Origin: Aliihoeflea sp052435735
Lineage (GTDB): Bacteria; Pseudomonadota; Alphaproteobacteria; Rhizobiales; Rhizobiaceae
NCBI GenBank assembly: GCA_052435735.1
Contig: JBQVNB010000005.1
Span: forward strand, 124,001 to 188,000
Length of the DNA: 64,000 bases
Reading direction: 5' to 3'
Each line of letters begins with the position of its first letter. Position 1 is the stretch's first letter. Below, piece by piece: positions 25,756 to 35,532 of this stretch. The translations under genes were made by a program, and so were the position numbers. The notes under the pieces are model-generated. The model saw only the letters and a list, made by a program, of their open reading frames with translations. It searched no databases and was not told the origin of the DNA.

Positions 25756-27000
25756 ATGAGCGACGCCGCCTTATCGGCATCCTTCGGCCGCGAACGCGAC
25801 AGGTCGCTCTGGCTGTTCCTCTTCGCCATGGCGCTCGGCGCGATCTGCCTGCGAATCCTCATCACCAATCCGCTGATGAACGAGTTCGTCGAGTACACGA
25901 CCGAAAAAGGCGCGATCTACGAGAAGATCCATTTCGGCACCTACGCGCTTCTCGGGGTTGCCGGGTTGGTTCCGCTGTTCCGGCCGATAAGGCTCGAAAT
26001 CTGGGAACTCGCGCCGTTCCGCGCCCTGCTCTTCTTCGGCTTCTGGGTGCTCGCCATCGCCATCGCCCTAGTCGCCATCGGACGGGGCGGCTCGGCGGGA
26101 TATCTCATCGACTCCTACGTCGCGGCCGCTGCCGCCGGGCTCCTCCTCTTCATGCTGCCGCTGCCCATGCGGCGCACGGCCGGACACTTCATGCTCCTAA
26201 TCCTCTTGGCGAGCGCGCTGATCGGCATCGGCGAAGTCGCGACGGGAACACGGTTCCTGCCCTATGAGGTCGGCGAACTCGATTTTCGCCCGACCGGCCT
26301 GATGGGCCATCCGCTCAACCAGGGTCTGATGCTTGCCGCCGGCATCGGCTTTCTCGTCGCCAGCCGATTCCGCCTGTCGTTCAAGCTTCTCGGCGCGGCG
26401 CTCCTCCTCATCGGTACTGCCGCGGCCGGCGCGCGCACCGCGACGATCATGGCCGCAATCGCGATCTTCGCCTGCCTGATGCTGACACGCTGGTGGAACG
26501 TAGATGCCGCCCGTCAGGCGTCGATGAAGCTGATGGTGCTCGCCTTCGCCGCCATCGCGACATTGCCGGCCATCGGCCTCCTCATCGGCGCCGGCTTCCT
26601 CGACCGCTTCGAGGGCGGGCTGATCGACGAGAGCGCGATGGCGCGGCTCGATGTCTACCGGGTGTTCGAATACGTCTCGTGGCGCGACATCATCGCCGGC
26701 ACCGACATTGCCATCATCCAGAACATCATCGAGACCCGGCTCGACCTTCTCTATATCGAGAGCACGCCGGTCATCCTGACCTTCCAGCTCGGCCTGCCGG
26801 GCGCGCTGTTCTTCACCGGCCTTGTCATCTACCTTTTCGCTCACCTCTTGCGGCTCAACGGACGTGCGGCAGCGATCGGAACCGCCATCTTCTTCATCGT
26901 CGCGCTCTCCAACAACCATTTGTCGACCAAGATGGCGACCGTAACCATGATCGTCGTGATGCTGGTCGCCTTCATGCAACGACCGGTTGCGAGAAACTGA
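25756..27000 (+). CDS. VpsF-like O-antigen polymerase family protein
   Basis: A 414-residue polytopic membrane protein with about ten to twelve helices. It resembles the VpsF/Wzy-like group (FLPYEVGELDFRPTGLMGHP, HPLNQGLMLAAG, and near the C-terminus NNHLSTKMA). Such proteins polymerise or ligate repeat units at the periplasmic face. It follows the GumC-like gene by 5 bases and precedes the CapK-like gene by 65 bases. It is unlikely to be the same polymer as that of the 12.9 kb polymerase, but this is not certain. Confidence 0.85.
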   Translation: MSDAALSASFGRERDRSLWLFLFAMALGAICLRILITNPLMNEFVEYTTEKGAIYEKIHFGTYALLGVAGLVPLFRPIRLEIWELAPFRALLFFGFWVLAIAIALVAIGRGGSAGYLIDSYVAAAAAGLLLFMLPLPMRRTAGHFMLLILLASALIGIGEVATGTRFLPYEVGELDFRPTGLMGHPLNQGLMLAAGIGFLVASRFRLSFKLLGAALLLIGTAAAGARTATIMAAIAIFACLMLTRWWNVDAARQASMKLMVLAFAAIATLPAIGLLIGAGFLDRFEGGLIDESAMARLDVYRVFEYVSWRDIIAGTDIAIIQNIIETRLDLLYIESTPVILTFQLGLPGALFFTGLVIYLFAHLLRLNGRAAAIGTAIFFIVALSNNHLSTKMATVTMIVVMLVAFMQRPVARN

Positions 27001-27065
27001 CTTCAACCTTCTTTAAGCCGAACCCTGTATGCGGAAGGCGAGGAAACATCGCAGCGGAGAACATC

Positions 27066-28448
27066 GTGCGCCTTCTGGACATTGCGCGCAGTGCCTATGT
27101 CGGCAGTCCGGTCGGTTTGCGTCGGTCGATCGCGCCCCTGATGGCGATGGTCCCGACGTCGCTCAAGTATGGTCGCGCCTATCGAACTTGGCGCAGCAAT
27201 GTCACCCGCAGCGTCCACGATGCCGACTTCGTCGATGCCGAACGCCGCCGGGCCTTCGCCGAACTCCTCGCCATCGCGTCAAGAAGCCCGTTCTATCGAG
27301 AAATTCTCGGCGGCGTTGACCTCACGCCAGAGGATATTTCCCGCCTCCCCGTTCTGACAAAGGAGGATCTCGTCAGTGCCGGCATGAACGCGCTCGCCGT
27401 TCCGAGATCAGCGCTCGATGCCGGCAACACCAGTGGATCGAACGGCGAAGCCCCGTTCGGCTTCTATCTCGACCGCGACCGCTCGGTCCGCGAAATCGCC
27501 TTCATCCACCATGTCTGGAGCCGCTGCGGCTTTCAGGCCGGCGAGCCCCGCGCCATGCTGCGCGACGCCTATCTTTACGACCGCAAGGGCTTCATCCACG
27601 AATGGGAGGCGGCGCTGGGCGAACTGCGCCTCTCGGTCTTCCCGATGACGCCGCAGGACATGGAGCTCTATCTCGATCTCATCGACCAGCGCGCCATCCG
27701 CTACCTGCACGGCTTTCCGTCGGCTATGGAAATGCTCGCACGTCACATGCTCGCGACCGGCCGCAGGCTTCGCCTGCCGCTCATGGGCGTCTTCCCGATC
27801 TCCGAGCCGATCTTCGCCCACCAGCGCGAGACGATCCGCACCGCCTTCGGCGACGTCGCCATCCTGCCCTTCTACGGCATGAGCGAAAAGGCGATCTTTG
27901 CCGGCGAGGTCGAGGGCGAGCCGGACACTTATGAGTGCGAGCCGCTCTACGGCATCGCCGAACTCGTCGACGACGCAGGCGTGCCGATCACGCAGCCAGG
28001 CCGCGAAGGGCGGCTGGTCGGCACCTCGTTCATCACGCGCGGCATGCCCTTCATCCGCTACGACACCGAGGATCGCGCCACTCTCGTTCGCACTGCAGCG
28101 CGCGAGAATTGCTGGCGCATGCGCGTGTCGAACATCACGCCGCGGCGCAAACCCGCCTGGCTTGTCGATTGCGACGGACGACGCATCGTGTCGACCGATT
28201 TCACCCCCTCCGACCCCGCCTTCTTCGACGGCATCAAGGAGTTCCAGTTCTATCAGGACACGCCGGGGGTCTGCGTGATGAAGTATGTGCCGAGCGAAAG
28301 CGGCACGGTCGAACAGGCCGTTGAGATCGTCGCCGCCCTCCAGCGCAAGGCCGGAGACGCCATTCGGTTCGAGCCGAAAAAGGTCGACACGCTCGTTGCG
28401 AGCAAGAACGGCAAACGCCCTTTCATCGACCAGCGGCTATCGGTCTAG
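27066..28448 (+). CDS. CapK/PaaK-like adenylate-forming protein (copy 1)
   Basis: A 460-residue protein related to phenylacetate-CoA ligase/CapK. The glycine/serine-rich ATP loop is NTSGSNGEAP, and later ANL-type regions are YGMSEKAIF and GMPFIRYDTEDRA. In polysaccharide loci CapK-like proteins are proposed to activate acyl or amino-acid groups that decorate the polymer. The GTG at 27066 is preferred: GGAGA precedes it and the start RLLDIARSAYV matches copy 2 (36578). The stop overlaps the facing glycosyltransferase stop by 4 bases (CTAG). Confidence 0.85.
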   Translation: MRLLDIARSAYVGSPVGLRRSIAPLMAMVPTSLKYGRAYRTWRSNVTRSVHDADFVDAERRRAFAELLAIASRSPFYREILGGVDLTPEDISRLPVLTKEDLVSAGMNALAVPRSALDAGNTSGSNGEAPFGFYLDRDRSVREIAFIHHVWSRCGFQAGEPRAMLRDAYLYDRKGFIHEWEAALGELRLSVFPMTPQDMELYLDLIDQRAIRYLHGFPSAMEMLARHMLATGRRLRLPLMGVFPISEPIFAHQRETIRTAFGDVAILPFYGMSEKAIFAGEVEGEPDTYECEPLYGIAELVDDAGVPITQPGREGRLVGTSFITRGMPFIRYDTEDRATLVRTAARENCWRMRVSNITPRRKPAWLVDCDGRRIVSTDFTPSDPAFFDGIKEFQFYQDTPGVCVMKYVPSESGTVEQAVEIVAALQRKAGDAIRFEPKKVDTLVASKNGKRPFIDQRLSV

Positions 28449-29545
28449 GCGGCTTTGCGCCCGCCTTCCATGATCTCGCGATAGCGCTCGATCAGCCTGG
28501 GAACCACTGTCTCAGCGGTGTAGTTCCGCGCGATCCGCTCGGCGGTACGGCGCGACAGTTCGGCCCACGCCCCGCTTGCTGCGATCTCTTGCACCGCCGT
28601 GGCATAAACCGCCCCGTCCGCCGCGCGGCCGAAGATGCGGCCGCAATCGGCGACGACCGAACGGTTGAAACCGTTGTCGGCGCAGAGCGGCACAAGCCCT
28701 TCTGCCATCGCCTCGGTCAGCGCATTGGAGTGCCCCTCCCCGTCATGGCGCGTCGGGAAGATGAAGAAATGCGCGCCGCGGATCGTCTCGCGCACTGCCT
28801 CGGCGTTGACCGCTCCTTTGAACTCGACCGGCAGCCCCGATGCCAGCGCATCGAGCCTTTTCGCATAGTCCGGCGATGCCCGGCCGAGCACCTCCAGCCG
28901 GACATCAAGCCCGCCTTCTTTCAACACCCGCACCGCCTCGATCGCCGTCTCGATGCCCTTTTCCGGCACGATGCGAGCCAGGAAGACGAGCCGGATCGGG
29001 TTGGTCAAAATGTGCTGCGCCAACCTCTCCGGTCCCCGCGAGACATAGTTTGGCAGGTAATGCACCGGCGCATCGGTGAAGCGCCGGGCGAAATCGACAT
29101 ATTCGAGCCCTTCGACCGTAACCAAATCGGCATGCCGCAGCAGCCTGGCCTGCACGCGCGCGCCCATCGCGCCCTCTTCCATCTCGTCGATGAAGCAGCC
29201 GGCGCGGATGTCGACGACCAGCTTTCGGCCGCGCGCCTTGGCATTCATGCAGATCACCGCTTCGGGCAGGATGAAATGGCGGCGCAGCGGCGTGATGTGA
29301 AGGATGTCGAACCGTCCCGCCTCGGCCAGCACCCGCGCCGCCGTCCCCGCGAAGTTCGAGGCATAGGCCACCGCCTTGCCGGCCGGTGTCGCGCGTTCCG
29401 GCGCGTAGGGATATTCCGCGACGCTCAGCCCATGTGCCCGCAGATCGTCGATCAGCCGGCGATTGGCCGATTCATAACCGCCACGCGCGGGCTCGCCCGG
29501 TCGTGCGATCGGGCCGCAATAGGCGATGCGTGGCAAGACGGGCAT
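28445..29545 (-). CDS. GT4-family glycosyltransferase
   Basis: A 366-residue GT-B enzyme with the donor motif EGHSNALTEAMAEG (about 262-275) and VFLARIVPEKGIETAIEAV. The N-terminal part has GPIARPGEPARGGYESANR, the usual acceptor-domain loop. It is encoded on the opposite strand to the rest of set B, with 191 bases to the divergent flippase gene, so it probably has its own promoter there. Sugar specificity is unknown. Confidence 0.9.
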   Translation of the reverse strand: MPVLPRIAYCGPIARPGEPARGGYESANRRLIDDLRAHGLSVAEYPYAPERATPAGKAVAYASNFAGTAARVLAEAGRFDILHITPLRRHFILPEAVICMNAKARGRKLVVDIRAGCFIDEMEEGAMGARVQARLLRHADLVTVEGLEYVDFARRFTDAPVHYLPNYVSRGPERLAQHILTNPIRLVFLARIVPEKGIETAIEAVRVLKEGGLDVRLEVLGRASPDYAKRLDALASGLPVEFKGAVNAEAVRETIRGAHFFIFPTRHDGEGHSNALTEAMAEGLVPLCADNGFNRSVVADCGRIFGRAADGAVYATAVQEIAASGAWAELSRRTAERIARNYTAETVVPRLIERYREIMEGGRKAA

Positions 29546-29736
29546 GGCGGGTTCCTTAAAAGATCGCCGCGACCCTAGCGCGAAACCATGTCGAGACCGC
29601 TAACGCGCCCGCCATGCGCTGCCCGCCGCGATCAACCGCTTGGTAACCCAATTGGCTGAAAGCCGGCCACGTTCACCATTGCTTGGCCCTGTCTCGCTTA
29701 GGTTGCAGCCGAAGTCGAACAGGCGCACGCTCCCAA

Positions 29737-31170
29737 ATGCTGATCCGATCCACGATCATCTATCTGCCGGCAATCCTTTTGCCGCGCATTTCGGCGATCC
29801 TGCTTCTGATCGTCATGACGCGGCTCGTCAGCCAGACGGAATACGGCCTCCTCGCGCTCGTCGTCGCCATCGGCGAAATGACGGATGCGGCCGTGTCCAA
29901 CTGGCTGCGCATTGCGCTCCTGCGCCTCGGCGGCACCGGCACCATCGCTTCCGGCAGCCTGAAACGCGCGACGACCGTGCTCATCGGCACGTCGCTCACC
30001 GCCATCCTCGTCGCAATCCTCGCCTCCTTCCTCATCGTCCCCGAGCGCGCGAGCGAATTCGCGCTGGCGGTCTCGGCCTACATCGTCGCCGGCAGCGTCT
30101 CGCGCCACGCGCTTTGCATCCTCCAGATGCAGCAGCGGCGCGTCACCTATACGATGATGGAATTCGCGCGTTCCATCTGCGTCATCGTCTTGCCCATCAG
30201 CGCGGTGCTCCTCATCGAGCCGACCTTCCTCGCCGCCTCGCTGGCGACGAGCCTCGGCACGCTTCTTTGCGGTTTGGTGGGCCTGCGCATCGCCTATTCG
30301 AAGGTCGAACGGGGCCCGGCCCGTTTTTCCTATGGCGAACTCTTCTCGCTCGGCGTGCCGCTCATCGTTCTGGCGCTCATCAGCTTCGGCCTCGACGCCA
30401 TTGAGCGCCCGCTGCTGAAGCTCTTCCACGATGCCGGCGTCGTCGCCGTCTACGCCGCCGCCTACGCGCTCGCGCGCCAGCCGATCGACATTCTCGGCAA
30501 TGCCATCAACCAGGGCGCCTTTCCGGAAATGGTATCGATCTTCGATACGCGCGGGGCCGCGGCGGCAGGCGCGTTCATCGTCCAGCAGCTCAATCTGATC
30601 GCCATGCTGATCCTGCCGGCGGCTGCGTTTCTCATCGTGCTGGGCCCGGACATCGTCGGCCTCGTGCTGCCGGAAAGCTACCACGCCGACGCGTCTGCCG
30701 TGTTCCCGGTCGTCGTCGCATCGGTCGTGCTCTTCAATTTCAAGGTCTTCGTCTTCGACAACGTCTTCCACGCGCACAAGCGCAACTGGCTGCAATCGGC
30801 GTCGCTTCTGCCGGGCGCGATCATCGGCATCGCGCTCAGCCTCTATCTGATCCCGACCTATGCGGCGCTCGGCGCGGCGTGGGGCTATCTCGCAGCCTGC
30901 GGCATCGGGCTTCTGACCAGCATCGCGATGTCATCGCGCCTTCTCAGACTGCCCATCGCGCTCGGCGATCTCCTGCGCGCCCTCGCCGTCGCGCTCGGCG
31001 TCTTCGTCGCCACCGCACTCGTGCGGCAGTGGACGGCCGACGAATGGGTGCTCATCCGCCTCGTCCTCGCAGGCGCTGCCGGCGGGGTCGCGTTTCTGGC
31101 GCTCGTCGCGCTTCTCCATCGGCAGGAAGCGCGGTTGCTGATGACCAATCTGCGGCTGAGGCGGGTATAG
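29737..31170 (+). CDS. Oligosaccharide flippase (Wzx-like), second copy
   Basis: A 477-residue membrane protein of the MOP superfamily (12-14 helices). The N-terminal RLVSQTEYGLLALVVAIGE matches the Wzx region TxxEYG. This is the second flippase in the window and belongs to set B. The ATG at 29737 is chosen because the sequence becomes hydrophobic at once (LIRSTIIYLPAILL); its ribosome site is weak. The next gene starts at the base after its stop. Confidence 0.9.
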   Translation: MLIRSTIIYLPAILLPRISAILLLIVMTRLVSQTEYGLLALVVAIGEMTDAAVSNWLRIALLRLGGTGTIASGSLKRATTVLIGTSLTAILVAILASFLIVPERASEFALAVSAYIVAGSVSRHALCILQMQQRRVTYTMMEFARSICVIVLPISAVLLIEPTFLAASLATSLGTLLCGLVGLRIAYSKVERGPARFSYGELFSLGVPLIVLALISFGLDAIERPLLKLFHDAGVVAVYAAAYALARQPIDILGNAINQGAFPEMVSIFDTRGAAAAGAFIVQQLNLIAMLILPAAAFLIVLGPDIVGLVLPESYHADASAVFPVVVASVVLFNFKVFVFDNVFHAHKRNWLQSASLLPGAIIGIALSLYLIPTYAALGAAWGYLAACGIGLLTSIAMSSRLLRLPIALGDLLRALAVALGVFVATALVRQWTADEWVLIRLVLAGAAGGVAFLALVALLHRQEARLLMTNLRLRRV

Positions 31171-32298
31171 ATGCGTATCGGGCTTTATCTCCCCAGCCTC
31201 GAAGGCGGCGGCATCGAGCGGCTTTATCTCGGCCTCGCCCGCCAGTGGATCGAACGCGGCCATCTGGTCGAACTGGCACTCAACGAACGGCGCGGCGAGC
31301 TTCTGGGCGACGTGCCTCATGGCGTGCGCATCGTCGATCTCGGCGTGCGCCGGCAGGCGGCCTCGGTTCCCGCTCTCATCCGCTATCTGCGAGGCTCGCG
31401 ACCGAACGTGGTCATGGCCGGGCACGACCACAACAACATCATGCTATGCGCCGCCGGCTTCGCTCGCACGGGAAGGACTCGCATCGTCGCCAGCCAGCAC
31501 AACACGCTGTCGGCGAACGACACGCGCGGAGCCAAGTTCGGCCCGGTGCCCATTCTCTACCGGGCTCTGTTCAGCCAGGCCGACGCCATCGTCGCGGTCT
31601 CGTCGGGCGTTGCCGACGATCTCGCCGTCAGTTGCCACCTGCCGCGCGAGCGCATCGATGTCATCCACAACGGCATCGTGCCGGACGATCTGGCAGCACG
31701 CATGGTCGCTCCGGTCGACCCGGCGCTCTATCCGACAGGCGTCCCCACCATCGTCGCCATGGGGCGCATGGTCGAGCAGAAGGATTTCGCGACGCTGCTG
31801 ACGGCTTTCGCGCGCGTCCGGCAGTTGCGACCGGCGCGGCTCGTCATTCTTGGCGACGGGCCTTTGCGGCCTGCGCTCGAAGTTCAGGCGCATGACCTCG
31901 GCATCACCGACGACGTCGCCATGCCCGGCTTCGTCGACACGCCATTCGCCCATCTCGCCCGCGCCTCGCTGTTCGTCCTCTCCTCGCGCCATGAAGGCTT
32001 CGGCAACGTCGTCGCCGAGGCGCTGGCCTGTGGCACGCCGGTCGTTTCGACCGACTGCAAGCACGGCCCCGCGGAAATCCTCGCCGGCGGCCGCTTCGGA
32101 ACGCTCGTCCCGGTGGGCGATCCGGCAGCGATGACATCCGCCATCGGCGACGCGCTCGACCGCTCGTGGGACCGCGAAGTGTTGCGTCAGCGCGGCGCAT
32201 CCTTCTCCGAAGCCGCCGGCGCGGCCCGCTATCTCGAACTCTTCCGGCGCATCGCCCAGCGAGGCGTTACCGAACAGACCCGCAAGGAGGTCGCATGA
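31171..32298 (+). CDS. GT4-family glycosyltransferase
   Basis: A 375-residue GT-B enzyme with LPSLEGGGIERLYLGLA at the N-terminus, VAMGRMVEQKDFATLLTAF, and the donor motif RHEGFGNVVAEALACG (about 273-288). The set resembles WcaL/AmsD-type EPS transferases. It starts one base after the flippase stop and shares its stop with the next start codon (ATGA). It would add a sugar to the lipid-linked intermediate. Confidence 0.92.
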   Translation: MRIGLYLPSLEGGGIERLYLGLARQWIERGHLVELALNERRGELLGDVPHGVRIVDLGVRRQAASVPALIRYLRGSRPNVVMAGHDHNNIMLCAAGFARTGRTRIVASQHNTLSANDTRGAKFGPVPILYRALFSQADAIVAVSSGVADDLAVSCHLPRERIDVIHNGIVPDDLAARMVAPVDPALYPTGVPTIVAMGRMVEQKDFATLLTAFARVRQLRPARLVILGDGPLRPALEVQAHDLGITDDVAMPGFVDTPFAHLARASLFVLSSRHEGFGNVVAEALACGTPVVSTDCKHGPAEILAGGRFGTLVPVGDPAAMTSAIGDALDRSWDREVLRQRGASFSEAAGAARYLELFRRIAQRGVTEQTRKEVA

Positions 32299-33599
32299 CC
32301 GCTCTTCCCAGACAGGAACGATCGACGACGATCGTCGCCAAGCCGACACCCTCGGCGCGTAGCGCGGCTGAGGCGCGTGAGCGCGCCGAGTCAATCCTTG
32401 CCGCCAAGCCGTTGACGGGAAAAGGCATTCTCATCATCGTCGAGAACCTGCCGGTGCCGTTCGACCGGCGCGTCTGGCAGGAGGCGACGACGCTGCAGAA
32501 GGCCGGTGCGACGGTCAGCGTCATCTGCCCGACCGGCAAGGGTTTCGACGCCCCGCACGAGACGATCGACGGCATCCACGTCTATCGCCACAAGCTGCCG
32601 CTCGACGCCCATGGCGCGCTCGGCTATCTCGCGGAATATTCGGCAGCCCTCTTCTGGGAAACGTTTCTCGCGTTTCGCGTGCTTCGCCGGCACGGCTTCG
32701 ACGCCATCCATGCCTGCAATCCTCCGGACCTGATCTTCCTCGTCGCCTCGCTCTTCAAGCCATTCGGCAAGAAGTTCATGTTCGACCATCACGACATCAA
32801 CCCGGAACTCTACGAGGCGAAGTTCGGCAAGCGCGGTTTCTTCTGGCGGCTGATGGTACTCGCCGAGCGGCTGACCTTCGGCCTCGCCGACGTTTCCATC
32901 GCGACCAACAATTCCTATCGCGACATCGCCATCGAGCGCGGCAACATGGCGCCGGACGACGTCTATGTCGTGCGTTCCGGTCCCAATCTCGACAAGCTGC
33001 AGCGCGTTGCGCCGAACCCGGCCTGGAAGAAAGGCCGCACGCATCTCGTCGGCTATGTCGGCGTCATGGGTCAGCAGGAGGGCATCGACCTGCTGCTCGA
33101 ATCTGTCTCCCATCTCGTCCACGACAAGGGCCGCACGGACATCCAGTTCTGCCTCGTCGGTGGCGGGCCGGCGCTGGAGGAACTGAAGGCGCAGTCGACG
33201 GCCATGGGCCTCGACGACTTCGTCACCTTCACCGGCCGGGCCAGCGACGAGACGCTTTTCGAGGTCCTGTCGACGTCGGATGTCTGCGTGAATCCCGACC
33301 GGGTGAACCCGATGAACGACAAGTCGACCATGAACAAGATCCTCGAATACATGGCCTTCGAAAAGCCGATCGTGCAGTACGAAGTCGTCGAAGGGCGCTA
33401 TTCGGCGCAGAGCGCGTCGACCTATGCGCGCCCCAACGACCCAGTCCACATGGCCGAGCAGATCGAGCTTCTTGTCGCCGACCCGGAACGTCGCGCCGAA
33501 ATGGGCCGCGTCGGGCGCGCACGCGTCGAGAACCAGTTCAGCTGGGATCATCAGGTGCCCGCGCTGATTGCGGCCTATCGCAAGATCTTCGGGCTCTGA
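32295..33599 (+). CDS. GT4-family glycosyltransferase
   Basis: A 434-residue GT-B enzyme. The core begins after a ~40-residue variable tail, with LIIVENLPVPFDRRVWQEAT, a signature of a WbuB-related subgroup. The donor domain has GYVGVMGQQEGIDLLLES and the late DKSTMNKILEYMAFEKPIV in place of a classical EGFG motif. It is translationally coupled to the previous gene (ATGA, ribosome site AAGGAGG). It ends 7 bases before the heparinase-family gene. Confidence 0.92.
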   Translation: MTALPRQERSTTIVAKPTPSARSAAEARERAESILAAKPLTGKGILIIVENLPVPFDRRVWQEATTLQKAGATVSVICPTGKGFDAPHETIDGIHVYRHKLPLDAHGALGYLAEYSAALFWETFLAFRVLRRHGFDAIHACNPPDLIFLVASLFKPFGKKFMFDHHDINPELYEAKFGKRGFFWRLMVLAERLTFGLADVSIATNNSYRDIAIERGNMAPDDVYVVRSGPNLDKLQRVAPNPAWKKGRTHLVGYVGVMGQQEGIDLLLESVSHLVHDKGRTDIQFCLVGGGPALEELKAQSTAMGLDDFVTFTGRASDETLFEVLSTSDVCVNPDRVNPMNDKSTMNKILEYMAFEKPIVQYEVVEGRYSAQSASTYARPNDPVHMAEQIELLVADPERRAEMGRVGRARVENQFSWDHQVPALIAAYRKIFGL

Positions 33600-33606
33600 G
33601 GCACCA

Positions 33607-35532
33607 ATGTCGCTCGGCTGGTACGTCAATCGCCTGCGCAACATGAGCCCCGGTGAGGTCGCGCATCGGGTCGTCGAGAAGCGCCGCAAGCTGTCCTCGA
33701 AGGGCCGGCACGAAAGCTGGGCGCGATTTGCGCAGCAAAGCGACGACATCCCCCGGATCCCGGAGCTGAACGAGGTCGTCCTGCAGGCATCGCCCGCCGT
33801 GCGCGAAGCGCTCGACCGCACCTGTTCGGCGCTGCTCGATGGCCGCTTTTCCGCGCTCGGCGTCGAGTGGCCAAAACGACCGGCCGATGCGCTCTTTCCG
33901 GTCGAAGTCTGGCGGCTGGACCCTGTCTCGGGCCTCTCCTGGCCGGGCGCGGACGCCTATTGCTTCGACATCGCCTACCGCCACGAGACGCGCCTCGGCG
34001 ACGTCAAATATGTCTGGGAGTTCAACCGGCTCCAGTTTCTCCAGCCGCTCGCAGCCAAGCTCGCGCTCGACGACGATGCCGATGCCCGCCGCGCGATCGA
34101 GGCCGCCATCGAAAGCTGGCACCGTGCCCATCCGCCATTCCGCGGGCTCGTCTGGAACTCGGGCATCGAGCTTGCCCTGCGCGCGATCTCGCTCCTCGTC
34201 GTCTCCAGCATCTGCGGCTCGCATCTGTCGCCCGACACGATCCGCCGCATCCGCGAAATCCTCGCCGCGCACGCCTTCTGGCTGGCGCGCTTTCCCTCGC
34301 GTTTCTCGTCCGCCAACAATCACCTCATCGCCGAAGCCGCCGGCGAATACCTGCTCGGCGTCGCCATGCCCGACCTCGCGGGGGCCGACACGATGGCGGC
34401 GAAGGCCCGCAAGACCCTCGAAACCGAAATCGAAAAGCAGATTTTTCCAGACGGCGTCCCGGCCGAGCAGTCGCCTACCTATGGCGCGTTCTCGATCGAG
34501 TTCGCGCTTCTGGCCGCGCTTGCCGCTCGCAATCTGGGGGAGCCATTCGGCCCGGTCTTCGAGGCACGGCTGATCGCCTTCGCCAACTGGCTCGCCGCGA
34601 CCTCGTTCAACGGGATCGCGCCTCCATTGTGCGACGACGACGAAGGCCGCGTCATCGCCATGGGCGAACCGGAACCGCGCTACCCCGCTTCCATCGCCAA
34701 TGCCGCAATGGCCTTCTTCGGCACCCCCTCGCCCGTCGCGGCGAGCGAACCGCACCTGCGCGATGCGATCTTCGGCGAAGCGGCAGCGGGAGAGCAAAGC
34801 GCTGCGAGCGGCCTGACTACATTCCCCAATGGCGGCTATAGCATCGTGAACGCCGTCCGCTTCAAGCTGGTTATGGACCACGGCCCGCTCGGCTATCTCT
34901 CCATCGCCGCCCACGGCCACGCCGACGCGCTTTCCGTGCTGCTGTCGATCGACGGCGAGCCGGTCCTCGTCGATCCGGGGACCTATCTCTACCATTCGGG
35001 CGGCGCGTGGCGGGACTGGTTCCGCTCGACCCGCGCGCACAACACGCTGACCATCGCCGGTGCCGACCAGAGCATCATGTCCGGCGCGTTCAACTGGTCG
35101 CACAAGGCCAACGCGCTGCTGGTCGAAGCATCCGATACGACGCTCCATGCCGAACATGACGGCTACGCGAAGCGCCTCGGCGCCACCCATCGTCGGCACG
35201 TCCGCGTCACCGAAGACGGCCTGCGCATAGAGGACGAGGTTTCAGGCAAACCCCAACCCGTCGAACTCGTCTACCAGTTCGCGCCCGGCCTCGACATTCT
35301 TGTCGATGGCGCGACAGCGACCGTCTCGAAGGACGACACACCGATCGTAGTCTTCACACTGCCGGACGCACACTTCGACATCGCCATCGGCGAAGACCGC
35401 TTCGATGGCGGCTGGGTCTCGCCGTCCTTCGGCGCGAAGGTTCCCGCCCCGCGCCTGTCCTGGCGGGGCAAATCTGACAAACCAATCGTCACGGAAATCC
35501 GTCTTGTCGAGCAGCAAGGGAGCCGCGCATGA
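33607..35532 (+). CDS. Heparinase II/III-family polysaccharide lyase
   Basis: A 641-residue protein with an alpha/alpha-toroid N-terminal part (RFSSANNHLIAEAAGEYLL near 240) and the Heparinase_II_III beta-sheet domain with AAHGHADALSVLLSIDGEP and DPGTYLYHS (around 435-465). This group includes alginate and heparin lyases and is a regular member of EPS loci, where it may trim or release chains. No signal peptide is apparent, so its site of action is unclear. Its start follows the glycosyltransferase by 7 bases; its stop overlaps the next start (ATGA). Confidence 0.9.
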   Translation: MSLGWYVNRLRNMSPGEVAHRVVEKRRKLSSKGRHESWARFAQQSDDIPRIPELNEVVLQASPAVREALDRTCSALLDGRFSALGVEWPKRPADALFPVEVWRLDPVSGLSWPGADAYCFDIAYRHETRLGDVKYVWEFNRLQFLQPLAAKLALDDDADARRAIEAAIESWHRAHPPFRGLVWNSGIELALRAISLLVVSSICGSHLSPDTIRRIREILAAHAFWLARFPSRFSSANNHLIAEAAGEYLLGVAMPDLAGADTMAAKARKTLETEIEKQIFPDGVPAEQSPTYGAFSIEFALLAALAARNLGEPFGPVFEARLIAFANWLAATSFNGIAPPLCDDDEGRVIAMGEPEPRYPASIANAAMAFFGTPSPVAASEPHLRDAIFGEAAAGEQSAASGLTTFPNGGYSIVNAVRFKLVMDHGPLGYLSIAAHGHADALSVLLSIDGEPVLVDPGTYLYHSGGAWRDWFRSTRAHNTLTIAGADQSIMSGAFNWSHKANALLVEASDTTLHAEHDGYAKRLGATHRRHVRVTEDGLRIEDEVSGKPQPVELVYQFAPGLDILVDGATATVSKDDTPIVVFTLPDAHFDIAIGEDRFDGGWVSPSFGAKVPAPRLSWRGKSDKPIVTEIRLVEQQGSRA